DNA of 64,000 nucleotides from Methanobacterium aggregans. Lineage in GTDB: Archaea > Methanobacteriota > Methanobacteria > Methanobacteriales > Methanobacteriaceae. The notes under the pieces were generated by a model. That model had not been told where the DNA came from. It ran no database searches and was given only the letters and a program-made list of their open reading frames with translations. Shown one piece after another: positions 48,139-58,673 of the stretch; position 1 is the first letter of the stretch, and each line of letters opens with the position of its first letter. A program made the position numbers and the translations under genes. The stretch lies in the NCBI RefSeq assembly GCF_017874455.1, contig NZ_JAGGLN010000002.1:372001-436000 (forward strand), written 5' to 3'.

Positions 48139-48885
48139 CTAAACACCTAATAAACTGTTCATCCATGACAATCCTGATCCAACAGCATCTGGAAGGGGTT
48201 GATAGAAGTATCCTACCACAAGGAGCAATGTGAATAGAACTGTTGCTGCAAATATCAGGATCTTATCCTCTTTAACAGGATATAAATAGCTCAGTATCGT
48301 TCCAACCGCAAAAAAACCAGCCATTATAATGAATGCATATTCAGGGTTGTTCGGGGGTTTTTTCTCGGTCTTCTCCTGTATTGGATATATCTTACCCTGT
48401 TTCGCCTCTATCACCAGCCTTTGAGCTGATGATCCCAGGGGATAACATGTTATAAGGAACAGCACTTTTCCCTGTTCCACGGATAATCTGTAGGAAGCTG
48501 GAACTATTGTTGAGTTGATAACAGTGTACTCCACGTTACCTATCCCCGGCCATTCAAGGGTTATGTTGTCTCCTGCCTTAAGCTCGTTGAGCCTGAGAAA
48601 CGGGGACCCATGAAGGGTCCTGTGACCAAAAAGAACAACCGTTCCATAGCCTGGTTTGGAAGATGCAGGTTCATGGTAAACACCATAATTAATGGATTTA
48701 TTGTTTATGGCCTGATCAACACCTATTTTAGATATTTCAAGGTAAGGAGTGTCTGAGATGTTCTTGGTTACCTCCTGGGCAGATGCATAGTAATTAACTT
48801 CCACGATGCAGTAGAATGAAATTATGAGCAGACCCAGCACCACGAAGATGGTTGAAATTTTCATGGTTATTAATATGAAACTCAT
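48139..48885 (-). CDS. Sortase-family transpeptidase
   Basis: The three catalytic residues of sortases are present: His88 (VLFGHRT), Cys147 (FLITCYP) and Arg156 (SSAQRLV). There is an N-terminal membrane helix (about residues 8-28) and two C-terminal helices, so the active domain faces outside. Sortases cut and join cell-surface proteins. No substrate with a sorting signal is visible in this window. M8 (48864) is an alternative start. Confidence 0.85.
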   Translation of the reverse strand: MSFILITMKISTIFVVLGLLIISFYCIVEVNYYASAQEVTKNISDTPYLEISKIGVDQAINNKSINYGVYHEPASSKPGYGTVVLFGHRTLHGSPFLRLNELKAGDNITLEWPGIGNVEYTVINSTIVPASYRLSVEQGKVLFLITCYPLGSSAQRLVIEAKQGKIYPIQEKTEKKPPNNPEYAFIIMAGFFAVGTILSYLYPVKEDKILIFAATVLFTLLLVVGYFYQPLPDAVGSGLSWMNSLLGV

Positions 48886-49175
48886 CTTTAAGAACCCTTT
48901 GATCCTTCATGAAAATGGGCTCATGAACCTTGCAAAAATTTGGGAAACAGTGATCAACAAAGATTTCGGTTTTAATTTCAATTTATAGATTATAGGTAGG
49001 TTATGGAACAAATTAAGTATAGATTATAGGATAAAAACTTGAAAAAAAGTATATCAAAAATAATTTTTTTAAAATTTGAGTTTATAGAGGGATTTATTTA
49101 AAAAAAAGGGTTTGAAAGATTAAAAAAAATATCCGTACTGACTGTTAATGTTAACAGCCAGTTTTAGGCCCTTCT

Positions 49176-50566
49176 TCAATTGTAGATGGTTTTGAGTTCA
49201 CTGATCATCCATGTTGGAGCTGATTGTGTTGGAACAGTGAGCATTGCACTATCCATGTTCTGTATTAAGAACGGAGCATCATCCCTTGGAACCTCCAAGA
49301 GTATCATGTACTGAGCATCAAGCTCTCCCAGGTTTGACACCCTTTCAAAGTCAGCAAGTCTCCATCCATAGGAAGTTAGGAGTGAACTAACCTGACCTTG
49401 GTTCCATGTTCTAGATGCTGCAGCCTTTAAAAGCTCTTCAACATTGGTTACCTGAACAGATTTGGAGTATCCAGATCCTGATCCAGCTGAAGAACCATAT
49501 GCGGATCCTGATCCTGAAGTGGAGTTAGTGTTCGCAGATGCAGATGCTGCCATTGATGCTGCATATTTTGCCTGTAACTGTGCCTGTGTTAAGTTGGCAT
49601 CTATAGTTCCACTATCCGTTGCCCTTAAAATTGCCAGGACTGTTGCTCCACTGATGTTAGGAGTTGTACTCGTATTGGTAGTATTTCCACCACTTGAAGC
49701 ATTGGTTCTAAGGTACACATCAACTGTGTTTCCCACAGTGACCAATCCCCCAGCAGCCTGGAGTCTGGATACCAGTATTGGAACTGCAACAGTGTCTGGT
49801 GTTTCAACATCCATGTTGGACAGAACACTTGCATCGGCGCTGTTAACAATTTGCTGGGCCGCATCAACCTTCATCATCAAATCCTTTTGATTGTCAGAAC
49901 TTTGATTTCCAGTATCATAGGTTATCATCACCCTCTTGTAGGTGTCCTTCTTGTTGTTGATCTGCTGGGTTTGATACGTTCTCCATGACGTTGTTGCAGG
50001 TCCAAGAACATCCACTGCCAGTACCTGATCCGGAGTAACACCACTATCGATCTCAGCTAGTAGTATTTGTTTCTTTGGATCAGATGCTAAACCTCCTTTG
50101 AAATAGGAATTAATCTCATTGTACTTCTGCATTTTGGCATCGTTAAGTGTATCTTGATACGGTGCATAGAACAGGAAGTAGTAACCTACTACAGCAATAA
50201 CTATGAGTATAACACCAAAGACAGCCGCACCAACCAATGTTTTCTGGTCATCATCGGGAAGTTTCTTTCCAAAGCCACCACCCCCACCTAAACCTCCTAA
50301 ACCTTTAGCTTTTTTCTCAGGAGGTCTCAACCTAGGTTTAGAGTCCAGAGGCTTCGTTTTAGGTCTGGGCATGGGTTTGGGTATTTTTTTGTTGTTAGAA
50401 GATTTTTCACCCAAATCACCTGTTTCCTTACCTTTTCCATTGTTCCCTGATACTTTACCCACCATGTCCTTGAGTCGTCCCCCCATGTCTGACTCGGACT
50501 TTTTTCCATTTTTACGGAGATCAGGGGCTTCTTTTTTATCTTTATCCTTTTTTCCTAGTATTTTAT

Positions 50567-50573
<7 letters not shown>
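49176..50573 (-). CDS. DUF515-family membrane protein
   Basis: Residues 1-110 are very basic and rich in Lys, Pro and Gly (KIPKPMPRPKTKPLDSKPRL), followed by one membrane helix (about 117-140, LVGAAVFGVILIVIAVVGYY) and a large C-terminal extracellular-looking domain with Ser/Thr-rich linkers and ELKTIYN at the end. This matches the DUF515 family of methanogens, whose role is unknown. Its first codons overlap the end of pssA, so it is co-transcribed with lipid genes. Confidence 0.75.
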
Positions 50574-51286
<713 letters not shown>

Positions 51287-51329
51287 AATTAAACTCCTTT
51301 AAAGTCCTTTTTATGGTTTATATTCTCTT

Positions 51330-52046
51330 TTAATTCATTTCAGGAGTTATTTTTTCTGGTTTTTCATTTAATTCCATCATGACCTTTTCAACGAGTTCCG
51401 CCATGATGGTTTCTCCAGCCTTGGGTTTCTGACCTTCAGCCACCCTAACCTCAAATTTTTCATGGGGCACTATGAGGTCTACCCTGGAACCAAATCTTAT
51501 CATGCCCAGTTTGTCTCCTATTTCAAGTTTATCGCCCACTTGAACATACTGAACTATTCTTCGGGCTATAAAACCTGCTATCTGGATTACTCCCACTTTC
51601 CCATAATCTGAATCTATTACTATTAAGTTTTTTTCGTTTTCCTTTTCAACGTTCTTCCATGCCATCTTAAATTTTCCAGGGCAGTACTTGGTTTTTACAA
51701 CTTCACCTGAAATTGGTGCCCGCTGTACATGAACATCAAAGGGGGACATGAATGTACTTATACGAATTCCCCTCTCCCCTTCATCTAAAAGATGTTCCAT
51801 GAGAGGATAATCACAACCAACCACTTCTACCTTATCTATGCGTCCTGTTAATATCCTTCCATCTGCAGGTGCAACAACAACACCCTCATCAGAAGGTATT
51901 TTTCTCTTTGGATCTCTGAAAAACTGCATTAAAAATGCTATGGCTGAAAACAAGATGAAAGTCACAATAACGTAGCCAAATAAGAAGGGTAAAACTGCTA
52001 TTGTTAATAATATTCCCACTTTTTTATAGGTTCCTTTCACAAACAT
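51330..52046 (-). CDS. asd: Archaetidylserine decarboxylase
   Basis: The RFGSRVDLIVPHE motif near the C-terminus contains the Gly-Ser where the proenzyme cleaves itself to form its pyruvoyl group. An N-terminal membrane helix pair (residues about 10-40) anchors it. It converts archaetidylserine to archaetidylethanolamine. Start ATG 52046 is chosen over GTG 52055. Confidence 0.88.
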   Translation of the reverse strand: MFVKGTYKKVGILLTIAVLPFLFGYVIVTFILFSAIAFLMQFFRDPKRKIPSDEGVVVAPADGRILTGRIDKVEVVGCDYPLMEHLLDEGERGIRISTFMSPFDVHVQRAPISGEVVKTKYCPGKFKMAWKNVEKENEKNLIVIDSDYGKVGVIQIAGFIARRIVQYVQVGDKLEIGDKLGMIRFGSRVDLIVPHEKFEVRVAEGQKPKAGETIMAELVEKVMMELNEKPEKITPEMN

Positions 52047-52889
52047 TGTAACCACTGATTAATCAAAAAATTGATTATCAAATTATTATTAAACTATTTT
52101 ATTCTCTATTTTATTCTACTGAACTACTATTTTTACTCAATTATTCTGTACTACTCCTTTCTGGATCCATTCTAAAGCCTGAAATGTAGCTGAGTTTAGT
52201 TAATTGAATATAAATATAAATAGTTGCACTTGGTATGTAACAACCTACATAAAACATGTGTCATTACAAACATTTCAATATTTCAAGGGTCCAAACAGAG
52301 AATCTGGTAAATATATTCATTTATGAAAGAAAATAATCCCATGATAAACACCCATTGTGTGAAAAAAATTTCAGAGAATACCATTTAATATTACGATTTA
52401 GTTATTTAATAAACTTTTAAATAGTGCTCCACTTATAAATTAAAACCATTGAAATGATTTTTGAATTAACAGATCTCTTGATATAATATATATTGTTTTA
52501 TCATCATGTAAGTTCAAGTAAGGTAATATTCTAATTATATTTATATTTCATAACAGTTTATTTAATAAACCAGTACAGTAAATTAATCACAGAAACTTAT
52601 ATGATATGATATATGTGATGGAACTTGAAACTCAAGTTCATTCAAAAACTGTGGTTTTACTACATCATTCATAAATTAACATAAGCATCCTAATTCATAA
52701 ATAGTATAATATTAATTAAGAAATATTTTGTTTGAATGAATACTTAAATGAATAAATTTGTAAATTGAGTGTAGTAAAAAAATTATAGATCGTACAATTT
52801 GTAAGTGAATAATTTCTTAATTTCTAAGTAATATTCAAATAAACGTAAATCTGTACTGAAAATTATTACGCCATGAAGAAGTGGTATTG
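52047..52889. other. Long intergenic region before the mreB operon
   Basis: About 840 AT-rich bases with no supported gene on either strand. It separates divergent genes (asd on minus, the mreB partner on plus), so it must hold both promoters. A stretch of many short A/T tracts (52440-52760) is the most homogeneous part; no hairpin or repeat array is obvious. Confidence 0.5.
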
Positions 52890-53519
52890 ATGATAGAAAA
52901 TAAGATTAAAACCTTGAGAAAAGCTGCAAAAGTTACTACAATGCAGGATTCTGATGAAATATGGTGCGTAATCGCAGGTAACGAAGAAATGGTTAATAAC
53001 GTTGCATATGCAGCTATAACAGACAAAGAAAGGGTTAAAATCCTCTGCAGAGAACATATAACCACTAAAGAATCATTCGTAACAAAAAAATTCGACTTCA
53101 TACTGATCTATGGAGACTTGAATAAAATAAGAGAACTAAGCTGGATTTGCAAAGAAAACGGTGGAGCTTACATTAAGATAGCACCTTACTACGCTATAAA
53201 TGAATCTAACCTACTTTTAACAGTAGGACCTGAAAATTCCGTTAAGAAGTTCATGGGAGACTGTGAAAAGAACCGGGTCAAACTTTCATTTTTACTCGAA
53301 GATCAAACAACTGGTTTTATAGAAACTGATGTTTACATAACCAACATACTACCTACTTTTATCAGAAACACAATTGATCCTCTGTTTAAAATAGCAGATG
53401 TTGCTCTTTCAACTGTTCTGATATCAACCACTGACGATTACATTAAAAAAATCAAAGAAATTGCGAAGTTGAACAAGATCTTCGTAATAGAATTCGATAA
53501 ATTTTTAGAGGAGGACTGA
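52890..53519 (+). CDS. Uncharacterised protein encoded just before mreB
   Basis: A 209-residue soluble protein with no recognised motif and no membrane segment. Features: an N-terminal basic helix (IENKIKTLRKAAKV), GNEEMVNNVAYAAITDKERV, and paired strands with FDFILIYGDLNKIRELSWIC in the middle. Its stop is one base before mreB's ATG, so the two genes are translationally coupled, and it may regulate or partner MreB. Start is ATG 52890; the GTG at 52881 is less likely. Confidence 0.65.
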   Translation: MIENKIKTLRKAAKVTTMQDSDEIWCVIAGNEEMVNNVAYAAITDKERVKILCREHITTKESFVTKKFDFILIYGDLNKIRELSWICKENGGAYIKIAPYYAINESNLLLTVGPENSVKKFMGDCEKNRVKLSFLLEDQTTGFIETDVYITNILPTFIRNTIDPLFKIADVALSTVLISTTDDYIKKIKEIAKLNKIFVIEFDKFLEED

Positions 53520-53520
53520 A

Positions 53521-54597
53521 ATGTTCAATTTATTTGGAAAAAAGGAAGAAAGTGGAGAAGTAAAGAAAAAAGCATTGACAAGCACTTTGGGGATCGATTT
53601 AGGAACCCTGAACACTGTTGTTGCAAAACCATCTGGAGATAAATTCGATTTATACAAAATACCCTCAGTGGTAGCTGTTAAAAAAGAAGAGCCAACTTAC
53701 GTGCTTGCAGTTGGTGAAGAAGCTAAAGCCATGCTCGGAAGAACACCCGAAGATATCATAGCTGTAAGGCCACTGCGAAAGGGAGTTATAGAAAGCATAG
53801 CCCAGGCAGAAGCTCTTCTTGTTTACGCAATGGACAAGGGCTCTGGAGAGTCCATGGACTCAATAGACAGGATCGTTGTTGGAATTCCTGGAGATGCATC
53901 TGAAGTTGAAAAACGTGCAGTTGAGGACATAGGTAAAAAAGCAGGTGCAAACTACGTTCTTGTAATAAGTGAAGGACTTTCAGCAGCAATAGGTGCAGGC
54001 CTTCCAATTGCAGAGGCAGCAGGTACCATGGTCATAGACCTTGGAGCAGGTTCCAGTGACATCGTTGTAATTTCCCTGGGTGGAATCACAGACATTGAAA
54101 CCATAAGAAACGGTGGAGATGACATAGACAACAACATAGTTGACAGGGTAAAAGATCTTTACAACGTTGAAATAGGTATTCACGAAGCTGAAAACGCTAA
54201 GATCCAGGTTGGAATGGTTCATTCCAGTGCAGATATGGAGAACACCACAACATCAGCCATTGGAAAATGCATGGAAACCAACAAGCCTAAGAAAGTTGAA
54301 ATAGACTCAAAACTTGTTGCAGACGCTGCAGAACCAATAGTTGTTAATTTAATTCAAGCACTAGCTTTGGTACTTGAAAGAATGTCCCCTGAACTCATAT
54401 CCGGTGTTTACAACAAAACCGTAGTTGTTGGTGGAACATCACAGCTCCGTGGACTAAAAGACAGGATATACGAGGAAGTTGGAGTTCCTGTGGAAATATC
54501 AGACGACCCAATGACCGTTGTTGCTAAAGGTGCTGCAATAGTAGCTGCAGAACCACGGGCACTTGAACCAGAAGTTCGTTTAAAAGCTATGAAATAA
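53521..54597 (+). CDS. mreB: MreB/actin-like protein
   Basis: Actin-fold motifs are present: GIDLGTLNTVVAKP (phosphate 1), VIDLGAGSSDIVVI (phosphate 2) and VVVGGTSQLRGL (adenosine). The residues KKEESGEVKKK form a basic head. At 358 residues it matches MreB-like proteins of Methanobacteriales, where they could organise cell-wall synthesis in rods. GGAGG lies six bases before the ATG. Confidence 0.9.
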   Translation: MFNLFGKKEESGEVKKKALTSTLGIDLGTLNTVVAKPSGDKFDLYKIPSVVAVKKEEPTYVLAVGEEAKAMLGRTPEDIIAVRPLRKGVIESIAQAEALLVYAMDKGSGESMDSIDRIVVGIPGDASEVEKRAVEDIGKKAGANYVLVISEGLSAAIGAGLPIAEAAGTMVIDLGAGSSDIVVISLGGITDIETIRNGGDDIDNNIVDRVKDLYNVEIGIHEAENAKIQVGMVHSSADMENTTTSAIGKCMETNKPKKVEIDSKLVADAAEPIVVNLIQALALVLERMSPELISGVYNKTVVVGGTSQLRGLKDRIYEEVGVPVEISDDPMTVVAKGAAIVAAEPRALEPEVRLKAMK

Positions 54598-54984
54598 TTA
54601 TTTTCAATATTTAATTGAAATAATTATTTATTTTATTTATTTTTAAATTTTAGTTGAATATCTTTTTTTAAATTAAAATTATATGGTACTATTGATGAAA
54701 TTATCAATTTGAAGATTTGAAATTCATCACATCCCAAGTTCATTCTATTAGAGGTTACTGAAGTTCGTGCTAAATTTATTTAAACCACTTCTTTTAAACT
54801 ATTTTAAACAAAGATTTAAACCATGGGACTAAAGCTAATCCCATTAGAAACTTATTAAGTATTATTAAGTGAAGTTTGAAACTGATCTAAAAAGTGATCT
54901 AAACTAAACATCGATCTGAAGGTTGTAATTCATACTGTACATCCTAAAAGAATGTTGGGATAACTACTAAAAAAGGACAATAAA
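54598..54984. other. Intergenic region between mreB and rnhB
   Basis: AT-rich, no supported gene. It includes several T-rich tracts after mreB that could end transcription. AAGGA (54973-54977) is the ribosome-binding site of rnhB. Confidence 0.5.
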
Positions 54985-55596
54985 ATGAAGATAGTGGGAA
55001 TAGATGAAGCAGGAAGGGGATCCGTACTTGGTCCTTTAGTTGTGTGTGGTGTGGCAGTAGAGGAAGATAGATTAAAGTACCTTGAAAGACTGAGACTAAA
55101 GGATTCTAAAAAATTATCTCCAAAACGGAGAACCATACTTTCAAGGAAGATAAGGAAAATAGCAGAATGTTACCCTGTTAATATAACTGCCCAGGATATA
55201 GACATCCTGCGGTCGAAGGATGTTAACCTCAATGAAATTGAAAAAATAGCAATTAAAAAAATCATAGGAGAATCAGAACCAGATATTGCCATAATTGATT
55301 CCATGGATGTTAAACCTGAGAGACTCAAGGCAGAGGTTGAGGGTTACAGGGAAAATCTTGAGGTTGTGGCAGAACACAGGGCCGATGATACCTATGTGAT
55401 TGTTTCAGCAGCATCCATCATTGCAAAGGTTGAAAGAGACACTGCAATATCCAATATCAGAGAAGAGTTTCCAGATGTTGGATCCGGTTATCCAAGCGAC
55501 CCTACAACGATTGCATTTCTTGAAAAAATACCCTACGAGGAAATGCCAGATTTTGTCAGAAAATCCTGGTCAACCGTGTCAAAAAGGAAGAAATGA
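54985..55596 (+). CDS. rnhB: Ribonuclease HII
   Basis: The N-terminal signature GIDEAGRGSVLGPLVVCGVA carries the first catalytic acidic residues, IIDSMDVKPERL the next, and AEHRADDTYVIVSAASIIAK completes the site. It cuts RNA in RNA-DNA hybrids. AAGGA precedes the ATG. It is the first gene before the ExbB-like gene. Confidence 0.95.
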   Translation: MKIVGIDEAGRGSVLGPLVVCGVAVEEDRLKYLERLRLKDSKKLSPKRRTILSRKIRKIAECYPVNITAQDIDILRSKDVNLNEIEKIAIKKIIGESEPDIAIIDSMDVKPERLKAEVEGYRENLEVVAEHRADDTYVIVSAASIIAKVERDTAISNIREEFPDVGSGYPSDPTTIAFLEKIPYEEMPDFVRKSWSTVSKRKK

Positions 55597-55605
55597 GGAC
55601 CAACC

Positions 55606-56445
55606 ATGATATACGAATTCTTTACCAGCGGTTTTGGAACCATAATGGAGATGTTCAAAAGCGGAGGAGTAATAACCTACATAATAACCATAATCGGTTT
55701 GTACGGAATCATTTATTCCTTTGAGAAGATCCACTATCTGCGTAAGATGTCCAAGGTGGATCTGCCCCAGATAATGGGGGTTGTGAATGATACCATGGAA
55801 AATGGAGGTTCACTCGAGGCACTGCGCTCAATAGGAAAGTATCAAAACCCCTTATCCAAAATAATCTCCGAAGCCCTTAAGATCGGTTACAGGAGCAAGA
55901 GTGAAGTTGAAGATGCAATGGAACGAGTTTTCATAGTTGAAATGGGCAGAATGACCAAGGGACTTGACAGCATCCGAACCATAATTGAAATCGCACCTCT
56001 ACTTGGACTTATCGGAACTGTTCTTGGTATGTGGTACACCTTCAAGGCACTGGGTGTGAATGCCAACCCCACAGCCATGGCAGAAGGTATATACATAGCA
56101 CTCATAACAACCATAGCAGGTCTTGCCGTTGCCATAATCATATTACCCCTTTACTCTTACATCAACGGTAAAATAGAGGGCGAACTGGATAAAATCGAGA
56201 TAGCCAAAAAGATGACCAACTGGCGAACTGCAGAAATGAAGATAAAAGTGGATTCAGGAATAGATAACGCTGTTCATGCACTTAAGGAATCCAATGGCGT
56301 GGTTGAGGTCCGAAAACTTCTTGATTCAGAAGCTAATATTTGGATATCCATTAACCCCAACATGCTTGAAAAGAGCATAAACAACATAATAAGGGAAAAA
56401 TGTAACTGTAACGTGAAAATCGTTGAAAGTAAACTTAGACAATGA
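55606..56445 (+). CDS. exbB: MotA/TolQ/ExbB-family proton channel protein
   Basis: Three membrane helices and the conserved block IEIAPLLGLIGTVLGMWYTF with MAEGIYIALITTIAGLAVAI are the ExbB/TolQ/MotA channel signature. It uses the proton or sodium gradient to power a partner. An additional C-terminal segment of about 70 residues (ending CNCNVKIVESKLRQ) is unusual and cytoplasmic or external. exbD lies 108 bases downstream. In a cell without outer membrane its client is unknown. Confidence 0.88.
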   Translation: MIYEFFTSGFGTIMEMFKSGGVITYIITIIGLYGIIYSFEKIHYLRKMSKVDLPQIMGVVNDTMENGGSLEALRSIGKYQNPLSKIISEALKIGYRSKSEVEDAMERVFIVEMGRMTKGLDSIRTIIEIAPLLGLIGTVLGMWYTFKALGVNANPTAMAEGIYIALITTIAGLAVAIIILPLYSYINGKIEGELDKIEIAKKMTNWRTAEMKIKVDSGIDNAVHALKESNGVVEVRKLLDSEANIWISINPNMLEKSINNIIREKCNCNVKIVESKLRQ

Positions 56446-56553
56446 TCTGGAATTTAAATAAAAAAAACAGGGAATAGATGGGATCTTAAGTCGAATAAAA
56501 GTGAAGAGATAATTGGAACGGTCTAACATCAAAATAATGAGGAGGAACCCTAC

Positions 56554-56952
56554 ATGACCCTTGATACTCAAAGATACAGGAATAAAATGCGGCAAAAACA
56601 GGCCCGAGTTAATCTAGTTCCACTTATAGATGTTATTTTCACCATACTCATATTTTTGATGGTTACAAGCAGTTTTCAGGCTGCTGCAGATACAAGTTCC
56701 TCTTCAGGTAAGCCCGAGGTGATCCAGACAAATGGAACCTCAGAATATTATTTAATACCTGTTTCAGGCCTTAAGACTGTCACAGTCAACGGTGTGGATA
56801 TGTCAAAGGATATAAGAAACAGTGCCATTGCTGTTCATACAGATGTCATAGATTACGGGGAGATAATAATAAAATCCAAGGAAGGAACCATAATAATCAC
56901 ATCACCCTCAAATGTACCTACTGATAAAGCTGTGAGCATTCCTCAATCATGA
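56554..56952 (+). CDS. exbD: ExbD/TolR-family protein
   Basis: The helix VNLVPLIDVIFTILIFLMVT carries the conserved Asp of ExbD/TolR, the proton-carrying residue. A Ser-rich linker follows, then an external domain (VSGLKTVTVNGVDMSKDI). Its 132 residues are the normal length. GAGGAGG precedes the ATG. It is expected to work with exbB. Confidence 0.86.
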   Translation: MTLDTQRYRNKMRQKQARVNLVPLIDVIFTILIFLMVTSSFQAAADTSSSSGKPEVIQTNGTSEYYLIPVSGLKTVTVNGVDMSKDIRNSAIAVHTDVIDYGEIIIKSKEGTIIITSPSNVPTDKAVSIPQS

Positions 56953-57126
56953 TATCTTGAGTTTGAATTGGGTTAATTGGAATAGTTTATTAAACCCCAG
57001 ACCCAAATAAATTTTATTGATTTAATTTTGAAGAATCCCATGAAGATTCCATCTGAAGCATTTAAATCCAATTAAAGTCATTGAAATGATAATTAAAACG
57101 TTAAAAAAGTTTAGAGGGTGATATTA

Positions 57127-57732
57127 GTGTACCTTGGAAGAATAGTTGCAGTTGGAAGTACTGAAAATGGAAAATTCGCAGCATACAGAGTTTCAAGCCG
57201 TTCATTTCCAAACAGAATGGCAAAATCCTTCAAAAACCGAGTTTCAATAGTTCCAACAGAAGGAAATGAAAAGGATGTCTTTCAAAATCCGTATATAGCC
57301 TACAACTGTATTAGGATAGTTGGAGATGTTGCAGTGGTTACCAATGGTTCTCACACAGATGTTATAGCAGAAAAAATAGCGTCTGGAATGAACGTAAGGG
57401 ATTCAATTGCCCTATCACTCATTGCAATGGACTACGAGAAGGATGATTACAACACACCAAGGATAGCATGTGCAGTATCTCCAGATGAAGGTTCGTACAT
57501 AGGTATAGTGACCCATGACGATGTAATCGTTGAAAAGGTTCCAGAGGGAAAATCAGTGTACATATCCACCTATGAACAGACCAGACCCGCATACGTTGAC
57601 TTTGAAGCAGAGGATGCAGAGGATGCAGCCCAGTTCATAATGGATGGGGGTAAATTTGCAGAGTTCACAAACCCTGTGACTTCAACTGCAGCTTTCATGA
57701 AGGATGGGGAATGGAAAATAAGTTCCATATAA
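57127..57732 (+). CDS. purO: IMP cyclohydrolase (archaeal PurO)
   Basis: The N-terminus VYLGRIVAVGSTENGKFAAY and RVSSRSFPNRMAKSFKN match the archaeal PurO family, which closes the purine ring in IMP synthesis. The start is GTG 57127, with GAGGGTGAT before it; the earlier GTG 57118 is inside the site. 201 residues. Confidence 0.92.
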   Translation: MYLGRIVAVGSTENGKFAAYRVSSRSFPNRMAKSFKNRVSIVPTEGNEKDVFQNPYIAYNCIRIVGDVAVVTNGSHTDVIAEKIASGMNVRDSIALSLIAMDYEKDDYNTPRIACAVSPDEGSYIGIVTHDDVIVEKVPEGKSVYISTYEQTRPAYVDFEAEDAEDAAQFIMDGGKFAEFTNPVTSTAAFMKDGEWKISSI

Positions 57733-57844
57733 AATCAGTGAGTGACTGGGGATAATTGATTTACTAAAAAAGTAGTTAGTGGATTACATATCACTGAAAA
57801 ATTGTAGTTTAATTGAAATTTAAAAATCATGAGTTGGGTGCGTA

Positions 57845-58606
57845 ATGGAATTGAAACTCATAGGCATACCAGGTATACCTATTTTAAAGGAAGGAAATAA
57901 TATTGCAGATATCATATTAAATGCTCTGGATGAAGAAAGCCTTGAAATCTGTGACGGTGACGTTCTGGTTATAGCAGAAACCATCGTATCAAAATCTGAG
58001 GGAAATATAATTGATCTTAAGAGTTTAGAGCCAAGTGAACTTGCATTTGAGCTTTCAGAGAAAACTGGGAAAACTCCTGAGATTGCAGAGGCCATAATAA
58101 ATGAATCCAAGGATATAATAAAGGTTGGTCCTGATTTTATAATATCAGAAACAAAACACGGTTTCATATGTGCCAATGCAGGAATAGATGAATCCAATGT
58201 TGGTGAGGGACTTGCAACTCCAATGCCTGCAGATCCAGATGGGAGTGCAGGTAATATAAGGCAGAAAATTGAGAAAATCACAGGACATGAGGTTGCAGTT
58301 ATAATTTCAGATACTCAGGGAAGGGCCTTCCGTGAAGGGGCTATTGGAACGGCAATTGGTATCTCTGGAATGTTTCCACTGTGGGACAGGCGAGGAGAAC
58401 AAGATCTTTACGGTAGAGAACTTGAAACCACAAGTATAGCTGTTGCAGATGAACTTGCAGCCGCAGCTTCAATACTAATGGGACAGGCCAATGAGGGAAT
58501 TCCTGTGGTTATAATCCGTGGTGTTGATTACTTCAAAAAGTTGAGAACTGATTCTGCAAGCGTAAGATCACTCCTGAGACCTAAGAAGTACGATGTTTTC
58601 AGATGA
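57845..58606 (+). CDS. cofE: Coenzyme F420-0:L-glutamate ligase
   Basis: LKLIGIPGIPILKEGNNI and VVIISDTQGRAFREGAIGTA-like region (AVIISDTQGRAFREGAIG) are CofE signatures. It adds glutamates to F420 with GTP. It is followed by cofD, which makes the substrate. Confidence 0.94.
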   Translation: MELKLIGIPGIPILKEGNNIADIILNALDEESLEICDGDVLVIAETIVSKSEGNIIDLKSLEPSELAFELSEKTGKTPEIAEAIINESKDIIKVGPDFIISETKHGFICANAGIDESNVGEGLATPMPADPDGSAGNIRQKIEKITGHEVAVIISDTQGRAFREGAIGTAIGISGMFPLWDRRGEQDLYGRELETTSIAVADELAAAASILMGQANEGIPVVIIRGVDYFKKLRTDSASVRSLLRPKKYDVFR

Positions 58607-58673
58607 GATTCTCAGTGCATTGAATTTAAAAAAATAATAAATCAAGAAGAAATAAAATGGATAATAGGATCCT

